Of a DNA stretch of 64,000 nt, positions 26,161-35,242 are shown in pieces. The stretch is from assembly GCF_006442315.1 (NCBI RefSeq), contig NZ_VFVY01000001.1, positions 62,001 through 126,000 of the forward strand, given 5' to 3'. The translations under genes were made by a program, and so were the position numbers. Position 1 is the first letter of the stretch. Each line of letters begins with the position of its first letter. This DNA comes from Mesorhizobium sp. B2-3-4 (GTDB taxonomy: Bacteria > Pseudomonadota > Alphaproteobacteria > Rhizobiales > Rhizobiaceae). The notes beneath the pieces were generated by a model. That model was given only the letters and a program-made list of their open reading frames with translations, was not told where the DNA came from and ran no database searches.

Positions 26161-26232
26161 CTTTCTGGCGGATGGTATTCTCAGCGGAGTATTGCCGTTG
26201 CGTCATTTCAATCGATCTAAATCAGGGGTCGT

Positions 26233-26263
26233 GCCGGCCTTGTCGGGCCGGCCTATGTCTTTT
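26233..26263 (+). terminator. Weak candidate terminator of the osmoprotectant operon
   Basis: A perfect 7-bp stem, GCCGGCC (26233-26239) and GGCCGGC (26246-26252), with a TTGTCG loop, is followed by CTATGTCTTTT. The T-run is displaced from the stem, so efficiency is doubtful. The rest of 26161-26423 probably holds the hppA promoter. Confidence 0.4.
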
Positions 26264-26423
26264 GGGCGAAAGACGGGCAAAAACCGAACAATATCTTGAC
26301 GTTCCGAGCCCTGTTTCGCATACACCGATGCGAAGAGGGGGATTCCACGCACGGGATTCCGTCTTTTGTCTCAACGGCCCAGGGAGGGGTTCTTTTGGGC
26401 CAACAATCGAGGAAGATTCGGCA

Positions 26424-28565
26424 ATGACCATACTTTCCGCCGTCATCGCCTGCGGCCTGCTTTCTGTCCTTTACGCCATCTGGGCGACACGTTCGGTCCT
26501 CGCGTCCGATCAGGGCAATCAGCGCATGCAGGAAATCTCCGCCGCCATCCGCGAAGGCGCGCAGGCCTATCTGGCGCGCCAGTACACCACCATCGCCATA
26601 GTCGGCGTGGTCGTGCTGCTGCTCGCCTGGTGGCTGCTGTCGATCACCGCGGCAATCGGCTTCCTGATCGGCGCCGTGCTCTCGGGTGCGGCCGGCTTCA
26701 TCGGCATGCATGTCTCGGTCCGCGCCAACGTGCGCACCGCCCAGGCGGCTTCCAACAGCCTTGCCGCGGGCCTCGACATAGCTTTCAAGTCGGGCGCCAT
26801 TACCGGCATGCTGGTGGCTGGCCTGGCCCTGCTCGGCGTATCGATCTATTACCTCATCCTGACCGGCCCGATGGGTCTTCAGCCAAATGACCGCGTCGTC
26901 ATCGACTCGCTGGTCTCGCTTGGCTTCGGCGCCTCGCTGATCTCGATCTTCGCCCGTCTTGGCGGCGGCATCTTCACCAAGGGTGCTGATGTCGGCGGCG
27001 ATCTGGTCGGCAAGGTCGAGGCGGGTATCCCCGAGGATGATCCGCGCAACCCGGCCACCATCGCCGACAATGTCGGCGACAATGTCGGCGACTGCGCCGG
27101 CATGGCCGCCGACCTGTTCGAAACCTACGCGGTGACGGTTGTCGCCACCATGGTTCTGGCCGCCATCTTCTTTGGCGGAACCGCGGCCCTGGGGGCGGCG
27201 ATGCTCTATCCGCTGGCCATCTGCGGCGCCTGCATCCTGACCTCGATCGTCGGCACCTTCTTCGTCAAGCTCGGCTCCAACGGCTCGATCATGGGCGCGC
27301 TCTACAAGGGCCTGATCGTCACCGGCCTCTTGTCGATCGTGGGCCTCGGCGTCGCCACTTCGGCCACGATTGGCTGGGGCGAGATCGGCACCGTCGCCGG
27401 CATCGCCATCACCGGCAAGAACCTGTTCATCTGCGGCCTGATCGGTCTCGTGGTGACGGGCCTCATCGTGGTGATCACCGAATACTACACCGGCACCAAC
27501 AAGCGCCCGGTCAACTCGATCGCCCAGGCGTCGGTGACCGGTCACGGCACCAACGTCATCCAGGGCCTCGCGGTCTCGCTGGAATCGACCGCGCTGCCGG
27601 CCATCGTCATCGTCGGCGGCATCATCGCCACCTACCAGCTCGGCGGCCTGTTCGGCACCGCGATCGCCGTCACCACCATGCTTGGCCTGGCCGGCATGAT
27701 CGTGGCGCTCGATGCCTTCGGTCCGGTCACCGACAATGCCGGCGGCATTGCCGAAATGGCCGGCCTGCCCAAGGAAGTGCGCCACTCCACCGACGCGCTC
27801 GACGCGGTCGGCAACACCACCAAGGCAGTGACCAAGGGCTACGCAATCGGTTCGGCCGGCCTCGGCGCGCTGGTGCTGTTCGCGGCTTATTCGAACGATC
27901 TCAGGTTCTTTGCCGCCAATGGCGACAAATATCCCTACTTCCAGGGCATGGGCGAAATCTCCTTCGACCTGTCCAACCCTTACGTCGTCGCCGGCCTGAT
28001 CTTCGGCGGCCTCATTCCCTACCTGTTCGGCGGCATCGCCATGACGGCGGTCGGCCGTGCGGCGGGCTCGATCGTCGAGGAAGTGCGCAAGCAGTTCCGC
28101 GAGGACAAGGGCATCATGGCCGGCACATCGAAGCCGAACTACGCCCGCGCAGTCGACATCCTGACCAGGGCGGCGATCCGCGAAATGATCATCCCGTCGC
28201 TGCTGCCGGTGCTGGCGCCGCTCGTCGTCTATTTCGGCGTGCTGCTGATCTCGGGCTCCAAGGCTTCGGCTTTCGCCGCCCTCGGCGCCTCGCTCCTCGG
28301 CGTCATCGTCAATGGCCTGTTCGTGGCCATCTCGATGACCTCGGGCGGCGGTGCCTGGGACAACGCCAAGAAGTCGTTCGAGGACGGGTTCACCGACAAG
28401 GATGGTGTCAAGCACCTCAAGGGCTCCGAGGCGCACAAGGCCTCGGTGACGGGCGATACGGTCGGCGATCCCTACAAGGATACAGCCGGCCCGGCCGTCA
28501 ATCCGGCGATCAAGATCACCAACATCGTGGCCTTGCTGCTGCTCGCCGTGCTCGCGCACGGCTGA
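26424..28565 (+). CDS. hppA: K+-independent H+-translocating pyrophosphatase
   Basis: A 713-residue membrane pump with about 16 spans that couples PPi hydrolysis to proton export. The catalytic loop [21 protein letters not shown] (described, not exhaustive) with [20 protein letters not shown] is intact. The diagnostic segment reads [16 protein letters not shown]: Lys after GNTT marks K+-independent enzymes, whereas K+-dependent ones have Ala there. The start ATG 26424 follows an AGGAAGA site; the longer open frame from 26172 adds sequence foreign to the family. The gene ends at a strong terminator. Confidence 0.96.
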   Translation: MTILSAVIACGLLSVLYAIWATRSVLASDQGNQRMQEISAAIREGAQAYLARQYTTIAIVGVVVLLLAWWLLSITAAIGFLIGAVLSGAAGFIGMHVSVRANVRTAQAASNSLAAGLDIAFKSGAITGMLVAGLALLGVSIYYLILTGPMGLQPNDRVVIDSLVSLGFGASLISIFARLGGGIFTKGADVGGDLVGKVEAGIPEDDPRNPATIADNVGDNVGDCAGMAADLFETYAVTVVATMVLAAIFFGGTAALGAAMLYPLAICGACILTSIVGTFFVKLGSNGSIMGALYKGLIVTGLLSIVGLGVATSATIGWGEIGTVAGIAITGKNLFICGLIGLVVTGLIVVITEYYTGTNKRPVNSIAQASVTGHGTNVIQGLAVSLESTALPAIVIVGGIIATYQLGGLFGTAIAVTTMLGLAGMIVALDAFGPVTDNAGGIAEMAGLPKEVRHSTDALDAVGNTTKAVTKGYAIGSAGLGALVLFAAYSNDLRFFAANGDKYPYFQGMGEISFDLSNPYVVAGLIFGGLIPYLFGGIAMTAVGRAAGSIVEEVRKQFREDKGIMAGTSKPNYARAVDILTRAAIREMIIPSLLPVLAPLVVYFGVLLISGSKASAFAALGASLLGVIVNGLFVAISMTSGGGAWDNAKKSFEDGFTDKDGVKHLKGSEAHKASVTGDTVGDPYKDTAGPAVNPAIKITNIVALLLLAVLAHG

Positions 28566-28590
28566 CCGCCAGCCAGGGAAGTAAAGCAAA

Positions 28591-28621
28591 GCTCGCGGGG
28601 AGCGATCCCCGCGGGCTTTTT
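28591..28621. terminator. Strong bidirectional terminator after hppA
   Basis: An 11-bp stem with one wobble (GCTCGCGGGGA at 28591-28601, TCCCCGCGGGC at 28606-28616) is followed by five Ts on the plus strand. Read on the minus strand, T-rich sequence (TTTGCTTT) follows as well. It separates hppA from the convergent Liv-type operon. Confidence 0.9.
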
Positions 28622-28660
28622 ATAGGGACGGGACACTCGGCCGGCCCGGCTCTGTGGCGG

Positions 28661-29437
28661 CTATGCAGAATAGCCGAGATAGATCCGGTGAAGATCGTCG
28701 CGTGCGGCCAGATCCGCCGCCTTGCCTTCCAGCGCCACCCGTCCGCCCTCCATCACATAGGCGCGCTCGGCATGGGCGAGTGAGAGCGCGGCATTCTGCT
28801 CGGCGAGCAGGAAGGTGGTGCCTTTCTCCCGGTTGAGGCGCACGATGATTTCGAAGATCTCCTGGACGATGCGCGGCGCAAGTCCCATTGACGGTTCGTC
28901 AAGCAGTACCAGGCGCGGCCTGGTGAGCAGAGCCCGGCCGATCGCGAGCATCTGTTGCTCGCCGCCTGATGTCAGGCCGGCTTGCGTGCGCCGTTTCTCC
29001 TTGAGCCTTGGGAACCAGGTGTAAATTTCCTCGAGATGCAGCCTGAGTTCGCGGCCGCGTGAACGATGCAGGAAGGCGCCGGCGAGCAGGTTTTCCTCCA
29101 CCGTCAGATGGGGAAAGACGTGGCGCCCTTCGAGCACATGGACGATGCCGCGCGCCGCCAGCCGGTTCGCGGCCGTGCCGAGGATGTCGTTGCCGTCGAA
29201 ATGGACATGGCCACGGCGCACCGTGGCCCGGTCGGCGGCGGCGAGGCCGGAGATCGCTTTCAAGACGGTGCTTTTTCCCGCGCCGTTGGCGCCGAGCAAG
29301 GCGACGATTTCACCCTCGTTGATCGCCAGCGAAACATCGGCAACCGCCAGGATCGCTCCGCCGTAGACAACCTCGATGCCGAAAACATCGAGGAGTTTGC
29401 GCGGGGGTGCATCGGCGATAGCAAGTGTCGCGGTCAT
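28661..29437 (-). CDS. livF: Branched-chain amino acid-type ABC transporter ATP-binding protein (LivF)
   Basis: A 258-residue ATPase, last gene of the minus-strand operon. Walker A is GANGAGKST, signature TSGGEQQMLAIGRAL, Walker B LVLLDEPSMGLAP. It is the LivF-type partner of the LivG-type ATPase at 32769. ATG 29437 (MTATLAIAD) follows an AAAGAGG site and is preferred over 29491. The substrate of the importer need not be an amino acid. Confidence 0.92.
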   Translation of the reverse strand: MTATLAIADAPPRKLLDVFGIEVVYGGAILAVADVSLAINEGEIVALLGANGAGKSTVLKAISGLAAADRATVRRGHVHFDGNDILGTAANRLAARGIVHVLEGRHVFPHLTVEENLLAGAFLHRSRGRELRLHLEEIYTWFPRLKEKRRTQAGLTSGGEQQMLAIGRALLTRPRLVLLDEPSMGLAPRIVQEIFEIIVRLNREKGTTFLLAEQNAALSLAHAERAYVMEGGRVALEGKAADLAARDDLHRIYLGYSA

Positions 29438-29491
29438 GATCGGCCTCTTTTCATCGGGGCGCGGTATGCGCCGCGCCCCGATAGTCGACAA

Positions 29492-30820
29492 TCAGTTGGT
29501 CTCTGTTTCCGGCGTGCGCGGCGTGATGCCGTGCTCCTTGGCATAGGCAGCCGCGCCCTCCTTGATAAGCGGATTGAGAAGGTCATGGTCCGCCTTGATC
29601 CAGTCGGTCTGAAGCACCCATTTCTCCCCGTCCCAGCTCTGGATGCGCGCCGCGCCGCCGCCTTCATGATCGGTGGGCGTGATCTTGATCGGCTGCAGAA
29701 GCCCCTCGAAGCCGATCTGCTTCAGCCTTGCATCGTCGATCGTCAGGTGCTCGAAGGCCCAGCGTCCTTCCTCGCCGTTCAGCGGGCGGGCGCCGAAATG
29801 CTTGTAGCCGGTCCGCAGCGCCTCGACCGCGAGTGCGGCGTTGACCAGGCCGACATTGTAGTTCACGGCGCCGAAGAGCTTCTGGTCTCTCAGGTCCGAC
29901 TTGCCCTTGTCGAGGATGTCGGCCTTCAGGCGTTTGTGGATGTCGAAATCGGTACCGCCCGGATAGGGCGCGAGCGCCGAATAGCCGATGGCGGCCTTGC
30001 CGGCCGGAATGACATCGGATTCCGAACCGGCCCAGACGTCGCCGATGATGTGATCCGCCGGGAAGCCGAAACGCTGGGCCGTCTTGATCGCCACGACCGT
30101 CGAAACCCCCCAGGTGCGCAGGAACACCCAATCCGGCTTCGTCTCGCGGATCTGGCGCCATTGCGGAGACTGCTCGCTGCCGGGATCGGCGACGGGGATC
30201 TGGATGTTCTCGAAACCGTATTTCTTGGCCAGCACGTCGATGGCGGGCTGGCTGGCGCGGCCATAGGCGCTGTCGTGATAGACGGTCGCGATCTTCAGGC
30301 CCTTGAGCTTGTCGAAGCCGCCGACCTTGGAAGCGATGTAGTTGATGCCGGTCGACGCCTGGCTGTAGTAGCTGAAAAGGAGCGGGAAGGCGTAGGGGAA
30401 CACCGTGCCGTCGACCGTCTCGGTCTTGCCGCCGGCGGGATCGATGAGCGGGATCTTGTCCGCCGCCGCCTTTTCCAGGAGCGCGTAGGTCGCGGGTGTC
30501 CCGTGGGTAAAGAAGAAGGCGAGCGGCGAGCCGTCCTTGCCGCCTTTCACCCGCTCATAGACCTCCACGGTGCGATCCGGGCTCCACTCCGTCTCGAACT
30601 CCTCATAGTTGAGCTTGACGCCCTCGACGCCGCCTTCGACCTCGTTGATGTAGCGGAAATAGTCGCGCTCGCCGGCCCACCAGAGCTCGCCGGACGATGC
30701 GTAGGCGCCGACGCGATAGGTCGGCAGCGGTATATACTGGCTGACATCGGCGGCCATCGCCGCCGATGTGGCGCACAAGACGGTGCCGGCAAGCAGCGCG
30801 GCGAGAAGCAGTCTTTTCAT
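29492..30820 (-). CDS. Liv-type ABC transporter substrate-binding protein
   Basis: A 442-residue periplasmic protein with a signal peptide (MKRLLLAALLAGTVLCATS, cleavage near AMAAD) and a periplasmic-binding-protein type I fold (peripla_BP_6), seen in FFFTHGTPATYALLEKAAAD and GLKIATVYHDSAYGR. It is longer than LivK (about 370) and diverged, which fits a ligand other than leucine or valine. Placed between livM and livF in the operon. Confidence 0.88.
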   Translation of the reverse strand: MKRLLLAALLAGTVLCATSAAMAADVSQYIPLPTYRVGAYASSGELWWAGERDYFRYINEVEGGVEGVKLNYEEFETEWSPDRTVEVYERVKGGKDGSPLAFFFTHGTPATYALLEKAAADKIPLIDPAGGKTETVDGTVFPYAFPLLFSYYSQASTGINYIASKVGGFDKLKGLKIATVYHDSAYGRASQPAIDVLAKKYGFENIQIPVADPGSEQSPQWRQIRETKPDWVFLRTWGVSTVVAIKTAQRFGFPADHIIGDVWAGSESDVIPAGKAAIGYSALAPYPGGTDFDIHKRLKADILDKGKSDLRDQKLFGAVNYNVGLVNAALAVEALRTGYKHFGARPLNGEEGRWAFEHLTIDDARLKQIGFEGLLQPIKITPTDHEGGGAARIQSWDGEKWVLQTDWIKADHDLLNPLIKEGAAAYAKEHGITPRTPETETN

Positions 30821-30833
30821 TTTGGGTAGGCTC

Positions 30834-31889
30834 CTAGGTTTGAGAGGAAGGAAACAATCGCCGGCGCGCCTGCAGCTTGATGCCGAGCAGGCGCGCGAGA
30901 CCTTCGGGTTCCTTGATCAGGAACCACATGATGAGCAGTCCGAAGATGCCTTTCTGGATGTTCTGCAGCAGGCCGGCGTCGACGTGACCGCTGAAGAGAT
31001 GCTGGAACAGCCAGTCCAGCGCGAGCGGCAGCAGGCTGACGAAAGCCGCGCCGAGATAGGCGCCGCGAATGGTGCCCAGCCCGCCGATGATGATGATGAA
31101 GAGGATCTGGTAGGATCGCGACAGGCCGAAGCTCTGCACGCTGGCCGAGCCGAGATAGGCGAAGGCCCACAGCGCGCCGGCGATGCCGAGAATGAAGCTC
31201 GATACGGCGAACGCCTGCAACTTCGCCCGTGTGACCGGCACGCCGATCACGGCTGCCGCGGTGTCCATGTCGCGGATCGCCATCCAGTTGCGCCCGGTCT
31301 GGCTGCGCACCAGGTTGAACGACAGGAGGGTGACGAGCGCGACGGTCGCCAGCGTCAGGTAATACCGGCCATGCGGCGCATTGGCGTCGAGGCCGAACAC
31401 CTCGAGGCCGCGGGGGAGTGCGATGGTAGCGGACGAGTTACCGTCGTAGAACCACGGGAATTTGAGGAAAAGCCACTCGAAGAAGAACTGCGCCGCGAGC
31501 GTGCTGACGATCAGGTAGAAACCCTTGATGCGCGTCGAGGGAATGCCAAAGCCCACACCGACCGCAGCAGCGATCAGTCCCGATACGATCAGGGCCAGCG
31601 GCAGCGGCAAGTCCGGCACGCGAAGCTGCAGCGAGAAGGTGGCGTAGGCGCCGACCATCATGAAGGCGCCGGCACCGAGCGACAACTGGCCGGCATATCC
31701 GGTCAGGAGATTGAGCCCGAGCCCCGCCAGTGACAGAATCAGGAAGGGGACGATGATGGCGTTGATCCAGTATTCGGAGGCGAGGAATGGCGCTGCCAGC
31801 ACCAAGGCGAGGGAGGCTGCGAGGCCCAGGCCGCGAACCAAGGCCTTGTCGGCGATCGGGCGGGCGATGGGCAGGCCGAGCTCGGACAT
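30834..31889 (-). CDS. livM: Liv-type ABC transporter permease (LivM)
   Basis: A 351-residue permease with 9-10 spans and the LivM signature region LGLNLLTGYAGQLSLGAGAFM and GLGTIRGAYLGAAFV. ATG 31889 is two bases downstream of the LivH stop, so they are coupled; the longer frame to 32213 is a shadow of livH. It would pair with LivH to form the channel. Confidence 0.92.
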   Translation of the reverse strand: MSELGLPIARPIADKALVRGLGLAASLALVLAAPFLASEYWINAIIVPFLILSLAGLGLNLLTGYAGQLSLGAGAFMMVGAYATFSLQLRVPDLPLPLALIVSGLIAAAVGVGFGIPSTRIKGFYLIVSTLAAQFFFEWLFLKFPWFYDGNSSATIALPRGLEVFGLDANAPHGRYYLTLATVALVTLLSFNLVRSQTGRNWMAIRDMDTAAAVIGVPVTRAKLQAFAVSSFILGIAGALWAFAYLGSASVQSFGLSRSYQILFIIIIGGLGTIRGAYLGAAFVSLLPLALDWLFQHLFSGHVDAGLLQNIQKGIFGLLIMWFLIKEPEGLARLLGIKLQARRRLFPSSQT

Positions 31890-31891
31890 CG

Positions 31892-32772
31892 TCAAACCCT
31901 CTCGATCTGGCGTTCGCCGAAAAGCCCGGCGGGACGAATGAGCAGGAAGGCTAGCGCGAGCGCATAGGCGAACCAGGGTGTGATGCCGCCGCCAAGGAAG
32001 GGACCGATATAGGTTTCGGTGAGGCTCTCGCCGGCGCCGACGATGAGGCCGCCGACGATGGCGCCGGCTATCGAGGTGAAGCCGCCGATGATGAGGACGG
32101 GCAAGGCCTTGAGCACCACCAGCGAAAGCGAGAACTGCACGCCCTGGCGCGCACCCCACAAAAGCCCGGCGACCAGCCCGACAATACCGGCGACCGCCCA
32201 GACGATCTGCCAAATGCGGTTGATGTCGATGCCGAGCGAAAGGGCCGCCCGTGTGTCGTCGGCGACGCCGCGAAGCTGGATGCCGATGCGCGTGCGGTTG
32301 AACAGGAGCGTCAGCGCGATGCCGAGGGCAAGCGCGACACCAGCCGCGATCAGGTCGAACTGGCTGATCATGATGTCGCCGACGAAGATGGGCAGGTCAT
32401 CTATCCCCAGGTCGAGGGCGCGAACCTGTGAGCCCATGATGCCCTGGGCGACGGCCTCGACGAGGTAGGACAGGCCGAGCGTTGCCATGAACAGCGTCAT
32501 CGGGCTGCGGTTGGTGAGTGGTCGCAGCAACAGCCGCTCGATGACGTGGCCATAAGCACGAGCAGCGCGATGGTGATCGCGATGGCGCCGAAAGCCGGAA
32601 CACCCTGGTCGGTCAGTGAAACGAAGGTGAGCGCGCCAAAGAGGAGGATCGAGCCCTGCGCGTAGTTGAACACGCCCGACGCTTTGTAGATCAGCACGAA
32701 GCCGATCGCGACCAGCGAGTACATGGTTCCGGCAAGGAGGCCGCCGATCAGGGTTTCGAGGAACATGTTCAT
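31892..32772 (-). pseudogene. livH: Liv-type ABC transporter permease (LivH), frameshifted
   Basis: The N-terminal part (from ATG 32772: MNMFLETLIGGLLAGTMYSL to AFGAIAITIALLVLM) and the C-terminal part (from about HVIERLLLRPLTNRSPM to the stop at 31892) are in different frames. The break lies at about 32543-32553, where adding one base would rejoin VLM to a residue and then HVIERLL. The join is exactly where an intact LivH would continue, so this is a single-base deletion or a sequencing error. Everything else, including the four-base overlap with livG, is intact. If real, the importer would lack one permease. Confidence 0.85.
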
Positions 32773-33563
32773 GCGGCGATCTCGGTGCGTTCGGAGCCGA
32801 GATAGGCGGCGATGACATCGGGATTGTCGCGGATGGTCTGCGGCGGTCCGTCGGCGAGCTTGCGGCCGTAATCGAGCACGACCACGTGATGAGCGAGATC
32901 GAGGACGATGCCGATATCGTGCTCGATCAGCACGATCGTCAGTTCGAGCTCGCGGTTGAGGCGCGCGATGACCGCCGCGATCTCCTGTTTTTCGTAGGCG
33001 TTCATCCCGGCGAGCGGTTCGTCCAGCAGCAACAGCCGCGGCTCGGCGACGATGGCCCGGGCCAACTCGACTTTCTTCTGCGTGCCATAGGGCAGCGTGC
33101 CGACGGCGGTTGCGGCATGACGGTCGAGACCGAAGAGGCGCAGTACCTCATGCGCACGTTCACGAAAGCGGCGCTCCTCCCGGCGTGCGCGCGGCAGCCG
33201 GAACATCTCCTCGACAAGGGTCAGCCGCGAACGCCGCGAAAGCCCCGCGATCACATTGTCGATGACACTCATTCCGGCGAAGAGGGCGTTGTTCTGAAAG
33301 CCGCGGCCGATGCCGCGCCGGGCCGCCTCGAGCGGCTGCATGCGGCGAAAATGCTCGCCCTCGAAGATGATCTCGCCCGCATCCGGCACATAGACGCCGT
33401 TCAGAATGTTGAGCAGCGAACTCTTGCCGGCGCCGTTCGGGCCGATCAGCGCGCAGATCTCTTGCTGCTCAACACGAAAACTGAGGTCGGAGATCGCCTT
33501 GACGCCTCGGAAGGCGAGCGAAACATCCTGGATTTCCAGGGCAGGTGGCGCGGGCGTGGTCAT
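32769..33563 (-). CDS. livG: Liv-type ABC transporter ATP-binding protein (LivG)
   Basis: A 264-residue ATPase with Walker A GPNGAGKSS, a family-typical RGIGRGFQNNALF region, a recognisable LivG-type C-terminal extension, and Walker B LLLLDEPLAGMNAYE. The signature position reads LPYGTQKKVELARAI, as is normal for LivG proteins. ATG 33563 is 69 bases downstream of the monooxygenase stop. Its end overlaps livH by four bases. Confidence 0.93.
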   Translation of the reverse strand: MTTPAPPALEIQDVSLAFRGVKAISDLSFRVEQQEICALIGPNGAGKSSLLNILNGVYVPDAGEIIFEGEHFRRMQPLEAARRGIGRGFQNNALFAGMSVIDNVIAGLSRRSRLTLVEEMFRLPRARREERRFRERAHEVLRLFGLDRHAATAVGTLPYGTQKKVELARAIVAEPRLLLLDEPLAGMNAYEKQEIAAVIARLNRELELTIVLIEHDIGIVLDLAHHVVVLDYGRKLADGPPQTIRDNPDVIAAYLGSERTEIAA

Positions 33564-33632
33564 GTCGCAATGGGTCCGTATTCGGGGCTTGTCGGCGCGG
33601 TTGTCGCCACGGCGCGCGTGCTGCCGATGGCT

Positions 33633-35039
33633 TCAGGCCGCTTCGCCTGGGGCCGCAGCGGCCTGCTCGCGTTTCACGCGTTCAATGTCGCGAAACTGGT
33701 GAGCGGGGTGGTTCGCCGGCAGATAGGGTCCTTCGCCGAACAGCTTTTCGCGCAGCGTGCCTTCGCGGTAGCCGGTCGCGTAGACGCCGCGCTTCTGCAG
33801 CTCCGGCACCACATAGCCGATCACGTCGGCGAAGCTGTCATGGGCCAAGGCGTAGGCGAGGTTGAAACCGTCGATGTCGGTCTCCTCCACCCACTCCTGG
33901 AGCAGATCGGCGATCGTCGACGGCGAACCGACGAAAAGCGGGCCGAGGCCACCGATGCCGCCCCATTTGGCAAGTTCTTCTATCGTCCAGACCTTATCGC
34001 CCTCGGCCAGATGCTCGACCGCCGAGATTATGGCGTTGGTCTTGACCTTCTTGACGGTGTCGGTCGGCCTGTAGTGGCCGAAATCGATGCCGGTCCAGCC
34101 CGACATCAGGACCAGTGCGCCATCATAGGAGGCGTATCTGGCGTAGTCCTCGTACTTGGCGCGCGCCTTCTCGTCGGTCTCATCGACGATGATGGTCGCC
34201 ATGGCGTAGATCAGCACCTTCTTGGGATCGCGTCCCTGCGCGGCGGCGCGCTGGCGGATGTCGGACACATAGGTGCGCGTTGCGTCCTTGAGCGGCGTCG
34301 AGATGAAGACGCACTCGGCATGGCCGGCGGCGAATTGCTTGCCGGCTCCCGACGCGCCGGCCTGGAACAGAACCGGCGTGCGCTGCGGCGAGGGCTCGCT
34401 CAGATGATAGCCCGGCACCTCGAAATATTTGCCGCGATGGCCGATCTCATGGATTTTGGACGGATCGGCGAAGATGCCGCGTTCCTTGTCGCGGATGACG
34501 GCTCCTTCCTCCCAGCTTCCTTCGAAGAGCTTGTAGAGGATCTCGACATATTCGGTCGCCACGTCGTAGCGGTTGTCGTGCGAGCGCAGCCCACCCTGGC
34601 CCACATTCTTGGCGCCGCTTTCCAGGTAGGAGGTGACGATGTTCCATCCGACCCGGCCCTTGGTATGATGGTCGGCAGTCGAAAGGCGGCGCGCGAAAGT
34701 ATAGGGGTGCTCGAAGCTGGTCGATGCGGTGATGCCGATGCCCAGATGCCTGGTCGCCAGCGCGATCGGATTGGCCAGTTGCAGCGGATCGTTGACCGGG
34801 ATCTGCACGCCCTGCAACAGGGCGTTGTCCAGATTGCCCTTGTAGACGTCGTAGTAGCCGATGACGTCGGCGATGAAGATCGACTCGAAAAACCCGGTCT
34901 CCAGCAGCTTGGCCAGATCGGTCCAGTACTCCAAATCCTTGTATTGCCACGACCTGTCGCGCGGATGGCGCCACAGCCCCGGTGACTGGTGCCCCACGCA
35001 ATTCATCTCGAAGGCATTGAAGCGTATTGTCTTGGCCAT
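33633..35039 (-). CDS. LLM-class flavin-dependent monooxygenase (NtaA/SnaA/DszA family)
   Basis: A 468-residue FMN-dependent oxygenase with a luciferase-like TIM barrel. Motifs include SIFIADVIGYYDVY, TASTSFEHPYTFARR and the family-typical GRVGWNIVTSYLESGAKN. The group includes nitrilotriacetate, dibenzothiophene-sulfone and other sulfur- or nitrogen-compound monooxygenases, which need a separate flavin reductase; none is adjacent. As first gene of an operon with a Liv-type importer, it probably acts on the imported compound. Two inverted repeats upstream suggest dedicated regulation. Confidence 0.9.
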   Translation of the reverse strand: MAKTIRFNAFEMNCVGHQSPGLWRHPRDRSWQYKDLEYWTDLAKLLETGFFESIFIADVIGYYDVYKGNLDNALLQGVQIPVNDPLQLANPIALATRHLGIGITASTSFEHPYTFARRLSTADHHTKGRVGWNIVTSYLESGAKNVGQGGLRSHDNRYDVATEYVEILYKLFEGSWEEGAVIRDKERGIFADPSKIHEIGHRGKYFEVPGYHLSEPSPQRTPVLFQAGASGAGKQFAAGHAECVFISTPLKDATRTYVSDIRQRAAAQGRDPKKVLIYAMATIIVDETDEKARAKYEDYARYASYDGALVLMSGWTGIDFGHYRPTDTVKKVKTNAIISAVEHLAEGDKVWTIEELAKWGGIGGLGPLFVGSPSTIADLLQEWVEETDIDGFNLAYALAHDSFADVIGYVVPELQKRGVYATGYREGTLREKLFGEGPYLPANHPAHQFRDIERVKREQAAAAPGEAA

Positions 35040-35050
35040 GAAGCGTTTGT

Positions 35051-35078
35051 CCGTACTGATATGAACGGCACAGTACGG
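35051..35078. promoter_or_regulatory. 8-bp inverted repeat in the leader of the monooxygenase operon
   Basis: CCGTACTG (35051-35058) and CAGTACGG (35071-35078) are perfect inverted arms with a 12-base spacer, ending 12 bases from the monooxygenase ATG. Arm length and spacing fit a dimeric repressor operator. In RNA it could also form a hairpin whose proximal arm overlaps the only visible ribosome-binding-like bases (CGGA). No neighbouring regulator gene is present. Confidence 0.5.
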
Positions 35079-35103
35079 GCGCGAAGCCCTGCGATACAGA
35101 AAT

Positions 35104-35120
35104 TCTATATTTTTTATAGA
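35104..35120. promoter_or_regulatory. AT-rich inverted repeat, probable promoter/operator
   Basis: TCTATA (35104-35109) and TATAGA (35115-35120) flank TTTTT in an AT-rich island that stands out from the GC-rich surroundings. It lies 65 bases or more upstream of the monooxygenase start, where a promoter would be expected. Confidence 0.4.
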
Positions 35121-35242
35121 CGTTATAGGAAAAAGGCATTCCCTCGTGGCTAGCCGTTACAGTTCGGACTGTGCCACCGGCGCGCAACCAGTTCCCCAAG
35201 GCGCGCCGAGCGTGCGCCGAAATGGCCGCGACGGAAGGCGGT

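Noticed and set aside
26253..28589. 778-residue open frame antisense to hppA
   Set aside because: It mirrors codon bias of the high-GC hppA gene, has a low-complexity Asp/Gly/His/Arg composition and no family resemblance.
32886..34985. 699-residue open frame antisense to livG and the monooxygenase
   Set aside because: It spans two genes on the other strand and their intergenic gap, and the product looks like a translated shadow rich in Arg, Asp and Gly.
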